NCBI RefSeq assembly: GCF_016748675.1
Contig: NZ_CP051534.1
Location: 1,302,001 to 1,366,000 of the forward strand
Direction of reading: 5' to 3'
Origin: Helicobacter pylori
GTDB taxonomy: Bacteria > Campylobacterota > Campylobacteria > Campylobacterales > Helicobacteraceae
DNA length: 64,000 nt
The notes beneath the pieces were generated by a model. The model was not told the origin of the DNA and did no database searches. It worked only from the letters and a program-made list of their open reading frames with translations. The translations under genes and the position numbers were made by a program. Positions 37,265 through 48,002 of the stretch are shown piece after piece (the first letter of the stretch is position 1; each line of letters opens with the position of its first letter).

Positions 37265-38503
37265 ATGCTATCTTTTATGAGCGCGTTTTATAAAAGGGGC
37301 GTTTCAATACGCCTTTTAAGTGCTTTTTTACTGCTTTTTAGTTTGGGTTTTGCTAAAGATTTAGAGATCCAATCTTTTGTGGCTAAATACCTTTCTAAAA
37401 ATCAAAAAATACAAGCCTTACAAGAGCAAATTGACGCTTTAAATTCTCAAGAAAAAGCCGTTAGCAAGTGGGATAACCCTGTTTTGTATTTAGGCTATAA
37501 CAACGCTAATGTGAGCGATTTTTTCAGGCTGGATAGCACCTTAATGCAAAACATGAGCGTGGGCTTGTCTCAAAAAGTGGATTTAAATGGTAAAAAACTC
37601 ACGCAGTCTAAAATGATCCATTTAGAAAAACAAAAAAAGATATTAGAGCTTAAAAAAACCAAGCAGCAATTAGCGATTAGTTTAATGATAAGCGGCATTG
37701 AAAACTATAAAAACCAACAAGAAATAGAGCTTTTAAACACAGCGATTAAAAATTTAGAAAACACCCTCTATCAAGCCAACCATTCTAGTTCGCCCAATTT
37801 AATAGCGATCGCCAAGTTAGAAATTTTAAAATCGCAATTAGAAATCAAAAAAAACAATTTAGAAGAAGCGCTCTCTAGCAGCCATTATTCCATGGGTGAA
37901 TTGGCTTTTAAAGAAAACGAGATTTTAAGCATTGCCCCTAAAAATTTTGAATTCAATAAGGAGCAAGAATTGCATAACATTAGCGCCACTAATTACGATA
38001 TTGCGATCGCCAGGCTTGATGAAGAAAAATCGCAAAAAGACATCACTTTGGCTAAAAAAAGCTTTTTAGAAGATGTGAATGTTACCGGGGTGTATTATTT
38101 CCGCTCCAAACAATACTATAACTACGATATGTTTAGCGTCGCTTTGTCTATCCCCTTACCCATTTACGGCAAGCAGGCTAAATTGGTGGAGCAAAAGAAA
38201 AAAGAAAGCTTGGTGTTTAAAAGCGAAGTGGAAAATATCAAAAACAAAACGCGCCACCTGGCCCTAAAACTCCTTAAAAAATTAGAAACCTTGCAAAAAA
38301 ACCTAGAAGCGATCAATAAAATTGTAAGGCAGAATGAAAAAATCGCGCAAATTTATGCACTTGATTTGAAAACTAATGGCGATTACAACGCTTATTACAA
38401 CGCCTTGAATGACAAAATCACTATGCAAATCACCCAGCTTGAAACCTTGAGCGCTCTAAATAGCGCTTATTTGTCTTTACAAAACCTTAAAGGATTAGAA
38501 TGA
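37265..38503 (+). CDS. crdB: CrdB, outer-membrane channel of the copper efflux system
   Basis: 412 residues, TolC/CusC-like: a signal peptide (SIRLLSAFLLLFSLGFAKD) and long alpha-helical hairpins with paired OEP domains, e.g. 'QQLAISLMISGIENYKNQQE' and the beta strand region 'VALSIPLPIYGKQAKLVEQK'. It forms the exit duct for the RND pump. Its stop overlaps the start of czcB by 4 bases (ATGA). Confidence 0.9.
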   Translation: MLSFMSAFYKRGVSIRLLSAFLLLFSLGFAKDLEIQSFVAKYLSKNQKIQALQEQIDALNSQEKAVSKWDNPVLYLGYNNANVSDFFRLDSTLMQNMSVGLSQKVDLNGKKLTQSKMIHLEKQKKILELKKTKQQLAISLMISGIENYKNQQEIELLNTAIKNLENTLYQANHSSSPNLIAIAKLEILKSQLEIKKNNLEEALSSSHYSMGELAFKENEILSIAPKNFEFNKEQELHNISATNYDIAIARLDEEKSQKDITLAKKSFLEDVNVTGVYYFRSKQYYNYDMFSVALSIPLPIYGKQAKLVEQKKKESLVFKSEVENIKNKTRHLALKLLKKLETLQKNLEAINKIVRQNEKIAQIYALDLKTNGDYNAYYNALNDKITMQITQLETLSALNSAYLSLQNLKGLE

Positions 38504-39516
38504 AGCAGATTTTATGGTTAGCCTTGATTCTATTTTTTAGCCCCTTATTCGCTAACGCTCAAGTAACTAAAGAAACTAAAGAAACTAAAGAAGCTAAAAG
38601 CCAAACCCGTTTCAATATTCCCACCACTAAGGTTGTAGAAAAAGAATTTTCTCAAAGCCGGCGCTATTATGCACTCTTAGAGCCTAATGAAGCGCTGATT
38701 TTTTCTCAAACCCTGCGTTTTGATGGCTATGTGGAAAAGCTTTATGCGAATAAAACCTATACCCCCATTAAAAAGGGCGATAGGTTATTGAGCGTGTATT
38801 CCCCTGAATTAGTGAGCGCTCAAAGCGAATTGCTATCATCATTGAAATTCAACCAACAAGTGGGAGCGATTAAAGAAAAATTAAAACTATTAGGGCTAGA
38901 AAACTCCAGCATTGAAAGAATTATCAGCGCTCATAAAGTCCAAAATGAAATGACTATTTACTCTCACTTCAACGGCGTTATTTTTAAAAAAAGCCCCAAT
39001 CTCAATGAGGGGAGCTTCATTAAAAAAGGGCAAGAGTTGTTTCAAATCATAGATTTAAGCCAATTGTGGGCGCTTGTTAAAGTCAATCAAGAGGATTTAG
39101 AGTTTTTAAAAAACACGCATAAAGCGATCTTGTTCGTAGAAGGGGTTAAAGGCGAGCAAGCAATCACGCTTGAAAACATCAACCCTATCATAAACAAAGA
39201 AGATAAAATGCTAGAAGCGCGCTTCAATGTGCCTAATGTCAAACAGCTTTATTACCCTAACATGTTCGCTCAAGTGGAAATCTTTCAAAAACCACAAAAA
39301 ATGAAGATCCTGCCTAAAGAAGCGGTTTTGATTAAGGGGGGGAAAGCTATCGTGTTTAAAAAAGATGATTTTGGCTTAAGCCCGTTAGAAATTAAAGCCG
39401 TTCGTTTGAGCGATGGGAGTTATGAAATTTTAGAGGGTTTAAAAGCGGGCGAAGAAGTCGCTAATAACGCTTTATTCGTGCTAGACGCTGACGCTCAAAA
39501 CAATGGGGATTATTGA
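38500..39516 (+). CDS. czcB: CzcB/CusB-type membrane fusion protein
   Basis: 338 residues: signal peptide (LALILFFSPLFANA), a short tandem of 'KET/KEAK' units just after it, then the adaptor fold with the barrel-sandwich hybrid domain ('EMTIYSHFNGVIFKKSPN' … 'GQELFQIIDLSQLWALVKV'). It couples the inner-membrane pump to CrdB. It abuts czcA with no gap. Confidence 0.92.
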   Translation: MKQILWLALILFFSPLFANAQVTKETKETKEAKSQTRFNIPTTKVVEKEFSQSRRYYALLEPNEALIFSQTLRFDGYVEKLYANKTYTPIKKGDRLLSVYSPELVSAQSELLSSLKFNQQVGAIKEKLKLLGLENSSIERIISAHKVQNEMTIYSHFNGVIFKKSPNLNEGSFIKKGQELFQIIDLSQLWALVKVNQEDLEFLKNTHKAILFVEGVKGEQAITLENINPIINKEDKMLEARFNVPNVKQLYYPNMFAQVEIFQKPQKMKILPKEAVLIKGGKAIVFKKDDFGLSPLEIKAVRLSDGSYEILEGLKAGEEVANNALFVLDADAQNNGDY

Positions 39517-42500
39517 ATGATAGAAAAAATCATTGATTTAAGCGTTAAAAACAAACTCCTTACCACTTTAATCACTCTGCTCGTTTTTTTAGCCTCTTTG
39601 TGGGCGATAAAAAGCGTCCGTTTAGACGCTTTGCCGGATTTAAGCCCCGCTCAAGTGGTCGTGCAAATCACTTACCCCAACCAAAGCCCTAAAATCGTGC
39701 AAGAGCAGGTTACTTACCCGTTAGTTTCTACTTTCATGAGTATCGCTAACATTGACACGGTCAGGGGGATTTCTAGCTATGAAAGCGGCCTGATTTACAT
39801 CATTTTTAAAGACGGCGTCAATTTATATTGGGCTAGGGATAGGGTTTTAGAGCAATTGAACCGAGTGAGTAACCTCCCCAAGGACGCTAAAGTGGAAATA
39901 GGGAGCGATTCCACTTCTATTGGCTGGGCGTATCAATACGCCTTATCTAGCGATAGCAAGAATTTGAGCGATTTGAAAGTCTTGCAAGATTTTTATTACC
40001 GCTATGCGCTTTTAGGGGTTGATGGGGTGAGTGAGGTCGCAAGCGTGGGGGGCTTTGTAAAAGATTATGAAGTAACGCTTCAAAACGATTCTTTGATCCG
40101 CTATAACTTGAGTTTGGAGCAAGTCGCTAACGCGATTAAAAATTCCAATAACGATACCGGTGGGGGCGTTATTTTAGAAAACGGGTTTGAAAAAATCATA
40201 AGATCGCATGGGTATATCCAATCTTTAAAAGATTTAGAAGAAATTGTCATTAAAAAAGAAGGGGCTATCCCTTTAAAAATCAAAGATATAGCCAGCGTTA
40301 GGCTAGTGCCAAAACCACGCAGAGGGGCTGCCAATCTTAATGGCGATAAGGAAGTGGTGGGCGGGATTGTGATGGTGCGCTATCACGCTGACACTTATAA
40401 GGTGCTTAAAGCCATTAAAGAAAAAATCGCCACCTTACAAGCGAGTAACCCTGATGTGAAAATCACCAGCGTGTATGACAGGAGCGAATTGATTGAAAAA
40501 GGCATTGACAATTTGATCCACACGCTCATAGAAGAAAGCGTCATTGTGCTAGTCATTATTGCGATTTTCTTACTGCATTTCAGGAGCGCTTTAGTGGTGA
40601 TTATCACTCTGCCTTTAAGCGTGTGCATCAGTTTCTTGCTCATGCGTTATTTCAATATTGAAGCGAGTATTATGAGTTTAGGGGGCATTGCGATCGCTAT
40701 AGGGGCGATGGTGGATGCGGCCATTGTGATGGTAGAAAACGCGCACAAGCATCTGCAACACATTGATACGAAAGACAACGCTCAAAGGGTTAATGCCATC
40801 ATGCAAGGGGTTAAGCATGTGGGGGGTGCGATATTTTTTGCTTTAATGATCATTGTGGTTTCTTTCTTGCCTATTTTTGCGCTCACCGGTCAAGAAGAAA
40901 AGCTTTTTGCCCCTTTAGCTTACACCAAAACCTTTGCCATGCTAGTAGGAGCCTTGCTTTCTATTACGATAGTCCCTATTTTAATGGTATGGCTCATTAA
41001 AGGGCGGATTTTAGAAGAGTCTAAAAACCCGATTAACGCTTTTTTCATGAAAATTTATGGCGTAAGCTTGAATGTTGTGCTTAAGTTCAGATACGCTTTT
41101 TTGATAGCGAGCGTCTTAGGTTTAGGGGGCTTGTATCTAGCGTATAAAAAACTCAACTGGGAATTTATCCCCCAAATCAATGAAGGGGTAATCATGTATA
41201 TGCCAGTAACGCTTAATGGCGTGGGCATTGATACCGCTTTAGAATATTTGAAAAAAAGTAATAGCGCTATCAAGCGATTGGATTTTGTCAAACAAGTTTT
41301 TGGTAAAGTGGGGCGCGCTAACACCAGCACCGATGCTGCCGGTTTAGCCATGATAGAAACTTACATTGAATTAAAGCCGCAAAACGAATGGAAAGAAAAA
41401 CTCAGTTATAAAGAAGTTAGGGACAAATTGGAAAAAACCCTGCAATTAAAAGGCTTAACTAATTCATGGACTTACCCCATTCGTGGCAGAACGGACATGC
41501 TCTTAACCGGCATTAGAACGCCCCTAGGCATCAAGCTCTATGGTAACGATACGGACAAATTACAAGAATTAGCGATCCTTATGGAGCAACAGCTCAAAAC
41601 CCTAAAAGAGAGTTTATCCGTCTTTGCCGAGCGATCGAATAACGGCTACTACATCACACTGGATTTGAACGATGAAAATCTGGCTCGTTATGGCATCAAT
41701 AAAAACGCCGTGTTAGATGCGATCAAATTCGCTCTGGGCGGAGCCACGCTCACTACCATGATTAAAGGCATAGAAAATTACCCCATTTCTTTACGCTTAG
41801 AAGACACAGAAAGAAACACCATTGAAAGATTACAAAACCTCTACATCAAAACCGCTTACAATTACATGCCCTTAAGGGAGTTAGCCCATGTCTATTACGA
41901 CAACTCGCCGGCGGTGTTAAAGAGCGAAAAGGGCTTGAATGTGAATTTTATTTATATTGTGCCCCAAGCCAATATCAGCTCTGATACCTACAGGCAACTA
42001 GCGATAAAAGCGCTAGAAAAAATCCAATTGCCTAACGGGTATTATTATGAATTTAGCGGCGAAAGCCAGTATTTAGAAGAAGCGTTTAAAACCTTGCAAT
42101 ACATCGTGCCGGTGAGCGTGTTTATTATTTTTATTTTAATTGTCTTTGCTTTGAAGAATCTCACTAATTCCTTACTATGCTTTTTCACTCTGCCTTTTGC
42201 GTTTTTGGGGGGGTTAATTTTTATGAATATCATGGGCTTTAACATGAGCGTGGCAGCATTAGTGGGCTTTTTAGCCCTTTTAGGGGTAGCGAGCGAAACG
42301 GCTATTGTGATGATCATTTATTTAGAAGACGCGTTTCAAAAATTCATCAAAACCCCTTTAAAAGAGCAAAACAGCGCCGCTTTAAAAGAGGCCATCATGC
42401 ATGGGGCGGTGCTTAGGGTAAGGCCTAAGCTGATGACCTTTTTTAGCATTCTAGCTTCACTCATTCCGATCATGTATAGCCATGGCACGGGGAGTGAGAT

Positions 42501-42630
42501 CATGAAATCCATCGCCACGCCCATGCTAGGAGGCATGATAAGCAGCGTTGTTTTAACGCTTTTTATTATCCCTACGGCGTATTTTGTGATCAAGAATGCG
42601 GGAATTAAAAGCAATCAAATATCATTTTAA
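39517..42630 (+). CDS. czcA: CzcA/CusA heavy-metal RND efflux pump
   Basis: A 1037-residue proton-driven pump with 12 helices and two large periplasmic loops. The helix-4 signature is 'AIAIGAMVDAAIVMVENAHK', the form found in Cu(I)/Ag(I) pumps (HME4) rather than the DFG-x-D form of Co/Zn/Cd pumps. Together with CrdA this indicates monovalent copper export. It converges on azlD, the two stop codons overlapping by 3 bases. Confidence 0.95.
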   Translation: MIEKIIDLSVKNKLLTTLITLLVFLASLWAIKSVRLDALPDLSPAQVVVQITYPNQSPKIVQEQVTYPLVSTFMSIANIDTVRGISSYESGLIYIIFKDGVNLYWARDRVLEQLNRVSNLPKDAKVEIGSDSTSIGWAYQYALSSDSKNLSDLKVLQDFYYRYALLGVDGVSEVASVGGFVKDYEVTLQNDSLIRYNLSLEQVANAIKNSNNDTGGGVILENGFEKIIRSHGYIQSLKDLEEIVIKKEGAIPLKIKDIASVRLVPKPRRGAANLNGDKEVVGGIVMVRYHADTYKVLKAIKEKIATLQASNPDVKITSVYDRSELIEKGIDNLIHTLIEESVIVLVIIAIFLLHFRSALVVIITLPLSVCISFLLMRYFNIEASIMSLGGIAIAIGAMVDAAIVMVENAHKHLQHIDTKDNAQRVNAIMQGVKHVGGAIFFALMIIVVSFLPIFALTGQEEKLFAPLAYTKTFAMLVGALLSITIVPILMVWLIKGRILEESKNPINAFFMKIYGVSLNVVLKFRYAFLIASVLGLGGLYLAYKKLNWEFIPQINEGVIMYMPVTLNGVGIDTALEYLKKSNSAIKRLDFVKQVFGKVGRANTSTDAAGLAMIETYIELKPQNEWKEKLSYKEVRDKLEKTLQLKGLTNSWTYPIRGRTDMLLTGIRTPLGIKLYGNDTDKLQELAILMEQQLKTLKESLSVFAERSNNGYYITLDLNDENLARYGINKNAVLDAIKFALGGATLTTMIKGIENYPISLRLEDTERNTIERLQNLYIKTAYNYMPLRELAHVYYDNSPAVLKSEKGLNVNFIYIVPQANISSDTYRQLAIKALEKIQLPNGYYYEFSGESQYLEEAFKTLQYIVPVSVFIIFILIVFALKNLTNSLLCFFTLPFAFLGGLIFMNIMGFNMSVAALVGFLALLGVASETAIVMIIYLEDAFQKFIKTPLKEQNSAALKEAIMHGAVLRVRPKLMTFFSILASLIPIMYSHGTGSEIMKSIATPMLGGMISSVVLTLFIIPTAYFVIKNAGIKSNQISF

Positions 42631-42974
42631 GAATTAAAAAAAGCCTTTTCTAACGCATGGCTTTGGACTAAAACCATATAAAGAATGGTAGGGAGCGTGA
42701 TGCTTAAAACAAACACCTTAAAAATGCGGTGCAAAAGGATAACGGATAAAAAAGCGATGATTTCATTGATTCCATAAGGGGGTTTTAAAATTTGAATGTC
42801 TTTAAAGCAATAAACCACGAGCATGCCTATCACTGAGCATGATAAAGCCCTACCCAAATAACGCACAAAGTCGTTGGGCGGGTTTTTAGCGTTAAACACC
42901 ATAAAAGGCCAAATGCGCGTGAAATAAGTCGTTAATATGATGACTAAAATAATGAGTATAGAATGCATTAACAT
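42627..42974 (-). CDS. azlD: AzlD-family branched-chain amino acid export subunit
   Basis: 115 residues with four hydrophobic helices and the AzlD-type opening region 'WPFMVFNAKNPPNDFVRYLG'. AzlC/AzlD form the LIV-E export system for branched-chain amino acids or analogues. It overlaps the azlC stop by 7 bases. Confidence 0.85.
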   Translation of the reverse strand: MLMHSILIILVIILTTYFTRIWPFMVFNAKNPPNDFVRYLGRALSCSVIGMLVVYCFKDIQILKPPYGINEIIAFLSVILLHRIFKVFVLSITLPTILYMVLVQSHALEKAFFNS

Positions 42975-43660
42975 TCTAACTGCTTTCTAAACAAAATAAG
43001 AGCAAGCACCATTAAAACTAAAGCGATGAGCAAAAAGTATTCAGTCCCAAAGAGCGCTAAACAAACAACTGCAATAAAAATCCCAAGCCATGCGTTTTTG
43101 TGGTTTGTGTTTCGTTTGTATTGCTCCATAAACAGCACGATAAAAATCGCTGTCATCACAAATTCCATGCCTTGAGTGTCAAAAGAAAAATGCGTTCCCA
43201 CTAACGAACCCACCAACGAGCCAATAACCCAATAAGAGTGGTTGAGTAAGGAAATGCTAAAAATAAAGTCTTTTTCACTAACCCCCTCTTTAGGAGCGTA
43301 TAAATTCAATAGAGCAAAGGTTTCATCCGTGAGTGCATGCGCTAAATAGGGCAAACGCCATTTAGTGTTTTTAAATCGATCTAGCATAGAAAGCGCATAA
43401 CAAGTCTGTCTCGCGTTCACTAACAAGCTCACAATAACGACATTCATCAAACTCGCTTGCACGCTTAAAAGCGTGATCGCTACAAACTGCACCGCCCCAG
43501 CATAGATGAATAACGACATGAACAAAGCGACTTTATAATCATAGCCTTGCTGGACTAAAAGCATTCCAAAAGTCATTCCCATAAGCAAATACCCTAAAAA
43601 AATAGAAATGGTATGAGGGAAAGCGTCTCTAAAGGCTTTTAGAAACTCATGCATCAACAA
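42968..43660 (-). CDS. azlC: AzlC-family branched-chain amino acid exporter
   Basis: 230 residues, 5-6 membrane helices; family blocks 'YLLMGMTFGMLLVQQGYD' and 'ARQTCYALSMLDRFKNTKWR' and 'YLAHALTDETFALLNLY' are clear. The large subunit of the pair with AzlD. It begins 4 bases after dnaJ. Confidence 0.88.
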   Translation of the reverse strand: MLMHEFLKAFRDAFPHTISIFLGYLLMGMTFGMLLVQQGYDYKVALFMSLFIYAGAVQFVAITLLSVQASLMNVVIVSLLVNARQTCYALSMLDRFKNTKWRLPYLAHALTDETFALLNLYAPKEGVSEKDFIFSISLLNHSYWVIGSLVGSLVGTHFSFDTQGMEFVMTAIFIVLFMEQYKRNTNHKNAWLGIFIAVVCLALFGTEYFLLIALVLMVLALILFRKQLEC

Positions 43661-43664
43661 CCTT

Positions 43665-44774
43665 TTATTTAAACCAGTCTTTAATTTTAGAAATACAGGT
43701 TTCTAAAACGCTTTTATGCGGTTCGCCCTCATAGCCAAAACTCGCATGCAATTTTTCCAATAACCCTTGCTGCTCTTTATTCAAGCTTTTAGGATAAATC
43801 ACTTGCAACACCACGATCAAACTCCCCCTATAAGAGCTTTCGGGGTGCTTCACGCCCTCGTTTCTAAACGCAAAAGTTTGCCTGTCTTTGGCGTTTCTAG
43901 GGATTTTTAATTCCAATTCGCCTCCTCTTAAAGACGGCACTTTAATCGTATGCCCCAAAGCAATAGTGGTGAAAAACACCGGCGCTTCAATGAACAAATC
44001 ACAGCCTTCGCGCTTGAAATGCTCATCTTCTTTGACTCGCGCTTCTAAATACAAATCCCCTCTTTTCCCCTTCTCGTATTCATTGCCCTTATTTTTAAGC
44101 ACCATGCGGTTTTGATCATCAATGCCCTCAGGGATTATCGCATCAATTTCTTCATCTTTAAGAATGTAGGTTTTACCCTTACACGCTTGGCATGGGGTTT
44201 TAATGATTTTGCCCTTGCCTTGACACGCCCCACAAGTTTGCGCAAAACTCATAAAGCCTTGACGCATAAACACCTGCCCCTGCCCATTACACTGCTTGCA
44301 AGTCTCTAAGGCTTTATCTTTAGCGCCCGTGCCATCGCAACTTTCACAAACGCTCTGGTATTGGACTTTAATGGTTTTTTTACAGCCAAAAACCGCTTCT
44401 TTAAAACTCAATTCAATGGTTTGCAAATAATCCGGTGCGATAGAGCTTTTTTGCCTTTTGCTCCCCCTAGCGCCAAACCCAAAAGCGTCCTCAAAAAACG
44501 AGCCTAAATCTTCAAAAAAATTAGAAAAATCGCTCTGGCTCGCGCCGGCTTGGTTTAAGCCTTTTTTACCATACCTATCGTATAAGGCCCGCTTCTTTTC
44601 ATCGCTTAACACCCCATAGGCTTCATTGATGAGCTTGAATTTTTCTTCGGCTTCTTTATCGCCGGCGTTTCGGTCTGGGTGGTATTTTAAAGCCAGCTTT
44701 CTGTAAGACTTTTTAATGGTCTCTTGGTTGCTGTGTTTTTCCACTTCTAAAATTTCATAATAACTCAATTCCAC
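43665..44774 (-). CDS. dnaJ: Chaperone DnaJ
   Basis: Hsp40 co-chaperone of DnaK. 369 residues in the classical order: J domain 1-68 with 'YHPDRNAG', a shortened G/F region ('[10 protein letters not shown]'), four zinc repeats ('[11 protein letters not shown]', '[10 protein letters not shown]', '[10 protein letters not shown]', 'CQACKGKT') at about 140-200, and the substrate-binding C-terminal domains. It heads the dnaJ-azlC-azlD unit and lies opposite the coiled-coil gene at 44900. Confidence 0.96.
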   Translation of the reverse strand: MELSYYEILEVEKHSNQETIKKSYRKLALKYHPDRNAGDKEAEEKFKLINEAYGVLSDEKKRALYDRYGKKGLNQAGASQSDFSNFFEDLGSFFEDAFGFGARGSKRQKSSIAPDYLQTIELSFKEAVFGCKKTIKVQYQSVCESCDGTGAKDKALETCKQCNGQGQVFMRQGFMSFAQTCGACQGKGKIIKTPCQACKGKTYILKDEEIDAIIPEGIDDQNRMVLKNKGNEYEKGKRGDLYLEARVKEDEHFKREGCDLFIEAPVFFTTIALGHTIKVPSLRGGELELKIPRNAKDRQTFAFRNEGVKHPESSYRGSLIVVLQVIYPKSLNKEQQGLLEKLHASFGYEGEPHKSVLETCISKIKDWFK

Positions 44775-44899
44775 GATCGCTCCAAAAATGGCATCAAAAA
44801 CGCTTATTTTATCTTAAAAGCGATAATTTTGCGTGTTTTAGCGCATGCCAAAACTTAGATAAAATAATACGATGAAACTATAGTAATAAAGATAACCTT

Positions 44900-46030
44900 A
44901 TGAGATTTTTTTGCTTCTTTTTATTTTTTCTAACCTTTTCAAACGCGCAGATAATGATGACTTTTGATTCTCAAACTAACGCCAAGCTCTCGCGCTCTAA
45001 CGAACAGCTTTCTGACATGCTTTACAAACTCAATGAAAGTTTAAGGATCTATCAAAGCGTGCTTTCCAATAACCAGGATCAACTTAAAGAAATCAAAAAA
45101 GCTAACAGCACCCTAACTAGCCAAAGGCGTTTTTTTAACGCCAGCCAGATCCGCCTTATGGACACTGATGCGCTATTGAAGCAAAGCGCTTTGGAATTAG
45201 AAAAATTACAAGCTTTAGAAAAACGCTTAAAAGAGAGCATGGAACAAGAACGCTTAATCAAAGAATCCCAAACGCTTTTCTTGCAAGAACATTGCCCTTA
45301 TTTGAGCGGCGTTAAGAATTTAGAAGAGGCTTCAAACGCTTTAGAAGTCCAAGAGCAAAACAACGCCCTTTTCTTGCTCAAAGAGCCTAAACTCGCCCAT
45401 TTGCTCTCCCAATTGGATTTGATGAGCGCTTTAAACGCCCTATGCGATCAAGTTTTAGAAAGCCAAGCCCATAACCAACAATCCCATAACAAAACCCTAG
45501 AATACAACGCCCTCATAAACCATGATTTTCAAGCCTATAAAGCCATGCGTTTGAAAAAATTTAAAAACAAGCTTCAAAACCAAATCCAAGCTAAAGAAGA
45601 CGCCCTAAAAACCTTTTTACCCCTAGAAAAACGCCTAGAAACTTTAAAAACGCATTTTTTATGCGATAAAGAAAATCTCAAATCATGCGCTAAAGAATTG
45701 CAGCAACGCTACCAAAACGCCCTAATAGAGCGAGACAAAGAATTAAAAGACGCTAAAAACAATAAAGAAAAGCATGCGCTAATCTTAGCCAATTACGAGC
45801 ATACTTTAAAAACCTTGAATATAGAATTTTTAAGCGAATTAAATAAGCAAATGGCGTTTTTGAATGAAACCATGGCGTTAAACGCCAAAGTTTTAGCCCT
45901 TTTAGCCAAACAACAGACTAAAAAGCCCTCCAATTTGAGCGGTGATTTGAGCAATGAAAAAACTCTTATTAAAAATATCCGCTTAGATCCGCATGGATTC
46001 CCTAGCTTTGAAAATTTTAAGCGGGAGTGA
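44900..46030 (+). CDS. Exported coiled-coil protein of unknown function
   Basis: 376 residues: a short signal peptide (RFFCFFLFFLTFSNAQ), then almost continuous helix with heptads, for example 'LEKLQALEKRLKESMEQERL', and Gln/Asn-rich joints. Pairs of cysteines ('HCPYL', 'LCDQV', 'FLCDKENLKSCAKEL') suggest disulphides in the periplasm. I cannot name a family; a role in envelope structure or as a periplasmic scaffold would fit. Commonly annotated as hypothetical (HP1333). Convergent with mnmA. Confidence 0.75.
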   Translation: MRFFCFFLFFLTFSNAQIMMTFDSQTNAKLSRSNEQLSDMLYKLNESLRIYQSVLSNNQDQLKEIKKANSTLTSQRRFFNASQIRLMDTDALLKQSALELEKLQALEKRLKESMEQERLIKESQTLFLQEHCPYLSGVKNLEEASNALEVQEQNNALFLLKEPKLAHLLSQLDLMSALNALCDQVLESQAHNQQSHNKTLEYNALINHDFQAYKAMRLKKFKNKLQNQIQAKEDALKTFLPLEKRLETLKTHFLCDKENLKSCAKELQQRYQNALIERDKELKDAKNNKEKHALILANYEHTLKTLNIEFLSELNKQMAFLNETMALNAKVLALLAKQQTKKPSNLSGDLSNEKTLIKNIRLDPHGFPSFENFKRE

Positions 46031-46072
46031 GTGTTTAAAAAAGCAATCAATCAGGCTATAAGCACAAAAGCC

Positions 46073-47101
46073 CTAAACAATCACGCCCCCACCAAGCAAG
46101 ATGTCATCTTTATAAACCACTAAGGCTTGCCCTTTAGCCACGCCATAAAAAGGCTCTTTAAACCCCACTTCAATCACCTCATCTTTTAAACTCACAAACG
46201 CTTTAGCAGGCACGCTCCTGTAACGAGCCTTGATGAAGTATTCGCCCTTTTTAAAATCTTTCATCAAAGATTTGTTTTTAGCCTTAAGCGAATGCGTGGC
46301 GAGATCTTCTTTTTTGCCCACGACTAGCTCGTTCTTTTTAGCGTCAATCCCCACCACAAAATGCGGCTCTAACGCGCCTTTAATACTAAAGCCTTTGCGT
46401 TTGCCAATCGTGTATTGCATATAGCCTTTATGCGTGCCAATGACTTCGCCTTGTAGGTTCTTCACCACGCCCTCTTTTTCCACTTCAACATGCTTTTTTA
46501 AAGTGTCAATGTAGCTTTTTTCCACAAAGCAAATTTCTTGAGATTCCTTATAAGTCTCTAAAGTGCCTAAAAAAGGCATCGCATTCAAGGCTAAAGGCTT
46601 AATGTCTTTTTTTAACAAATCCCCTAAAGGGAACACCAATTTAGCAATCACTTCATGCTCTAAAGCGTATAAAAAATAGCTCTGATCTTTAGTTTTATCC
46701 AAAGCCTCTTGAATATAACTTACCTTGTCAATTTCTTTGACTCTCGCATAATGCCCGGTAGCGATCTTTTCACACCCTAATTTTAAAGCGTGATCTAAAG
46801 CTAGCCCAAATTTCATTAAAGGGTTGCACAACGCACATGGGTTAGGGGTTTGCCCCTCTTCATAAGCGCTGATAAATTCATCATAAACCGCGCTTTTAAA
46901 ATCCTTTTGAAAATCCAACACCTCTAAAGGAATGCCTAAAAACTCGCACGCTTTTTGAGCGTTTTTGATGTATAAATCATGCTTTTTTTCACTCGCATGG
47001 AGTTTCAAATAAATCCCCACCAATTCATGCCCTTGCTCTTTTAAGCTATAAGCGCTATAAGAGCTATCCACCCCCCCACTGAGTAATACCGCTATTTTCA
47101 T
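46073..47101 (-). CDS. mnmA: tRNA 2-thiouridylase MnmA
   Basis: It thiolates U34 of Lys, Glu and Gln tRNAs. 342 residues from '[14 protein letters not shown]', where the PP-loop 'SGGVDSS' binds ATP; an in-frame ATG 20 codons upstream is not needed. The catalytic cysteines are in '[14 protein letters not shown]' and 'SQEICFVE'; the tRNA-binding C-terminal domain is complete. Confidence 0.94.
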   Translation of the reverse strand: MKIAVLLSGGVDSSYSAYSLKEQGHELVGIYLKLHASEKKHDLYIKNAQKACEFLGIPLEVLDFQKDFKSAVYDEFISAYEEGQTPNPCALCNPLMKFGLALDHALKLGCEKIATGHYARVKEIDKVSYIQEALDKTKDQSYFLYALEHEVIAKLVFPLGDLLKKDIKPLALNAMPFLGTLETYKESQEICFVEKSYIDTLKKHVEVEKEGVVKNLQGEVIGTHKGYMQYTIGKRKGFSIKGALEPHFVVGIDAKKNELVVGKKEDLATHSLKAKNKSLMKDFKKGEYFIKARYRSVPAKAFVSLKDEVIEVGFKEPFYGVAKGQALVVYKDDILLGGGVIV

Positions 47102-47240
47102 TTTTAATCTTTCATTATGAGTTATGGCTCGTAGTCTAGCGCAAAAACCATTCATAACCACCTTTTTTTAACCATTGGCATGCTAAAATACCTAAAGATT
47201 TTTTAAAATCGCATCAAAACGCATGGAGAAAATAAGGGCA

Positions 47241-48002
47241 ATGGCCAAAATTGAATTGTTAGCCAGATTCACGCAAATCGCGCTCCCTAACAGCCACCCT
47301 TTATTGAAAAAAGTTTTAAACTACGCTAAAAAACATTTCAGCCAGTGCCACATGCTCTCTTCATCGTTACTCATCTTAAACGACACGGAATGTTTTAAAA
47401 AAAACTACTTGCTTAATTGGGTCTATCATGCCCTTGAATGCGCGCATGAAAAAGATATTAGCATGCATTCTTTAGAAGAGGTTTTACAAAAAAGCCACCT
47501 GCCCATACGCATCAAAATCATCAATCAAAACACGCTTTTAGAAAAGATAGAAGTGAAAGTTTTAACCTTTGGGGCAGAATACGCGCTTTTTATCACCAAA
47601 CACCCTATCGCCAAGCGGTTTTTACGCCAAAAATTTAGTGGCTATGTGTTTTTAGAAACCCAAGACGAATTGCATATAAGAGGCGATTCAGAGCGTTTTT
47701 GGGAACTCATTGTAACGCTCAATGAAAATAGAATCGTCCATAACGCATGCTTAGATTTCATCTACCCTAATGGCTTTGGCAAGGACAGCTACACCACTAT
47801 GGCTGAACGCAAATTAAAAGAATGCTATAAAACGCTAGGGTTTATCAAACATGAAAATTTCAGCGAAGTCAAAAAGCGCTATTTAGAGTTGGCTAAAACC
47901 TACCACCCTGATTTGTGCGATCTGAAAGAAAAAAAAGCTCTTTATGCCAAACGCTTCGCTATCATTCAAGAGGCGTATCGCCACATTAAAAAACACGCCT
48001 AA
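47241..48002 (+). CDS. Protein with a C-terminal J domain
   Basis: 253 residues from the ATG at 47241 (AAGGGC just before it; an ATG six codons upstream has no ribosome site). Residues 1-180 are an unrecognised mixed alpha/beta region. The last 65 residues form a J domain: '[20 protein letters not shown]', then the Hsp70-stimulating tripeptide in 'KTYHPDLCD', then '[13 protein letters not shown]'. The J domain at the C-terminus, with no G/F region or zinc fingers, suggests a specialised DnaK recruiter (class C, DjlA-like placement). Confidence 0.8.
   Translation: MAKIELLARFTQIALPNSHPLLKKVLNYAKKHFSQCHMLSSSLLILNDTECFKKNYLLNWVYHALECAHEKDISMHSLEEVLQKSHLPIRIKIINQNTLLEKIEVKVLTFGAEYALFITKHPIAKRFLRQKFSGYVFLETQDELHIRGDSERFWELIVTLNENRIVHNACLDFIYPNGFGKDSYTTMAERKLKECYKTLGFIKHENFSEVKKRYLELAKTYHPDLCDLKEKKALYAKRFAIIQEAYRHIKKHA

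Noticed and set aside
38560..38600. KET/KEAK repeat after the czcB signal peptide as a variable-number repeat
   Set aside because: Only about three imperfect 9-base units (ACTAAAGAA); too short to call a variable locus.
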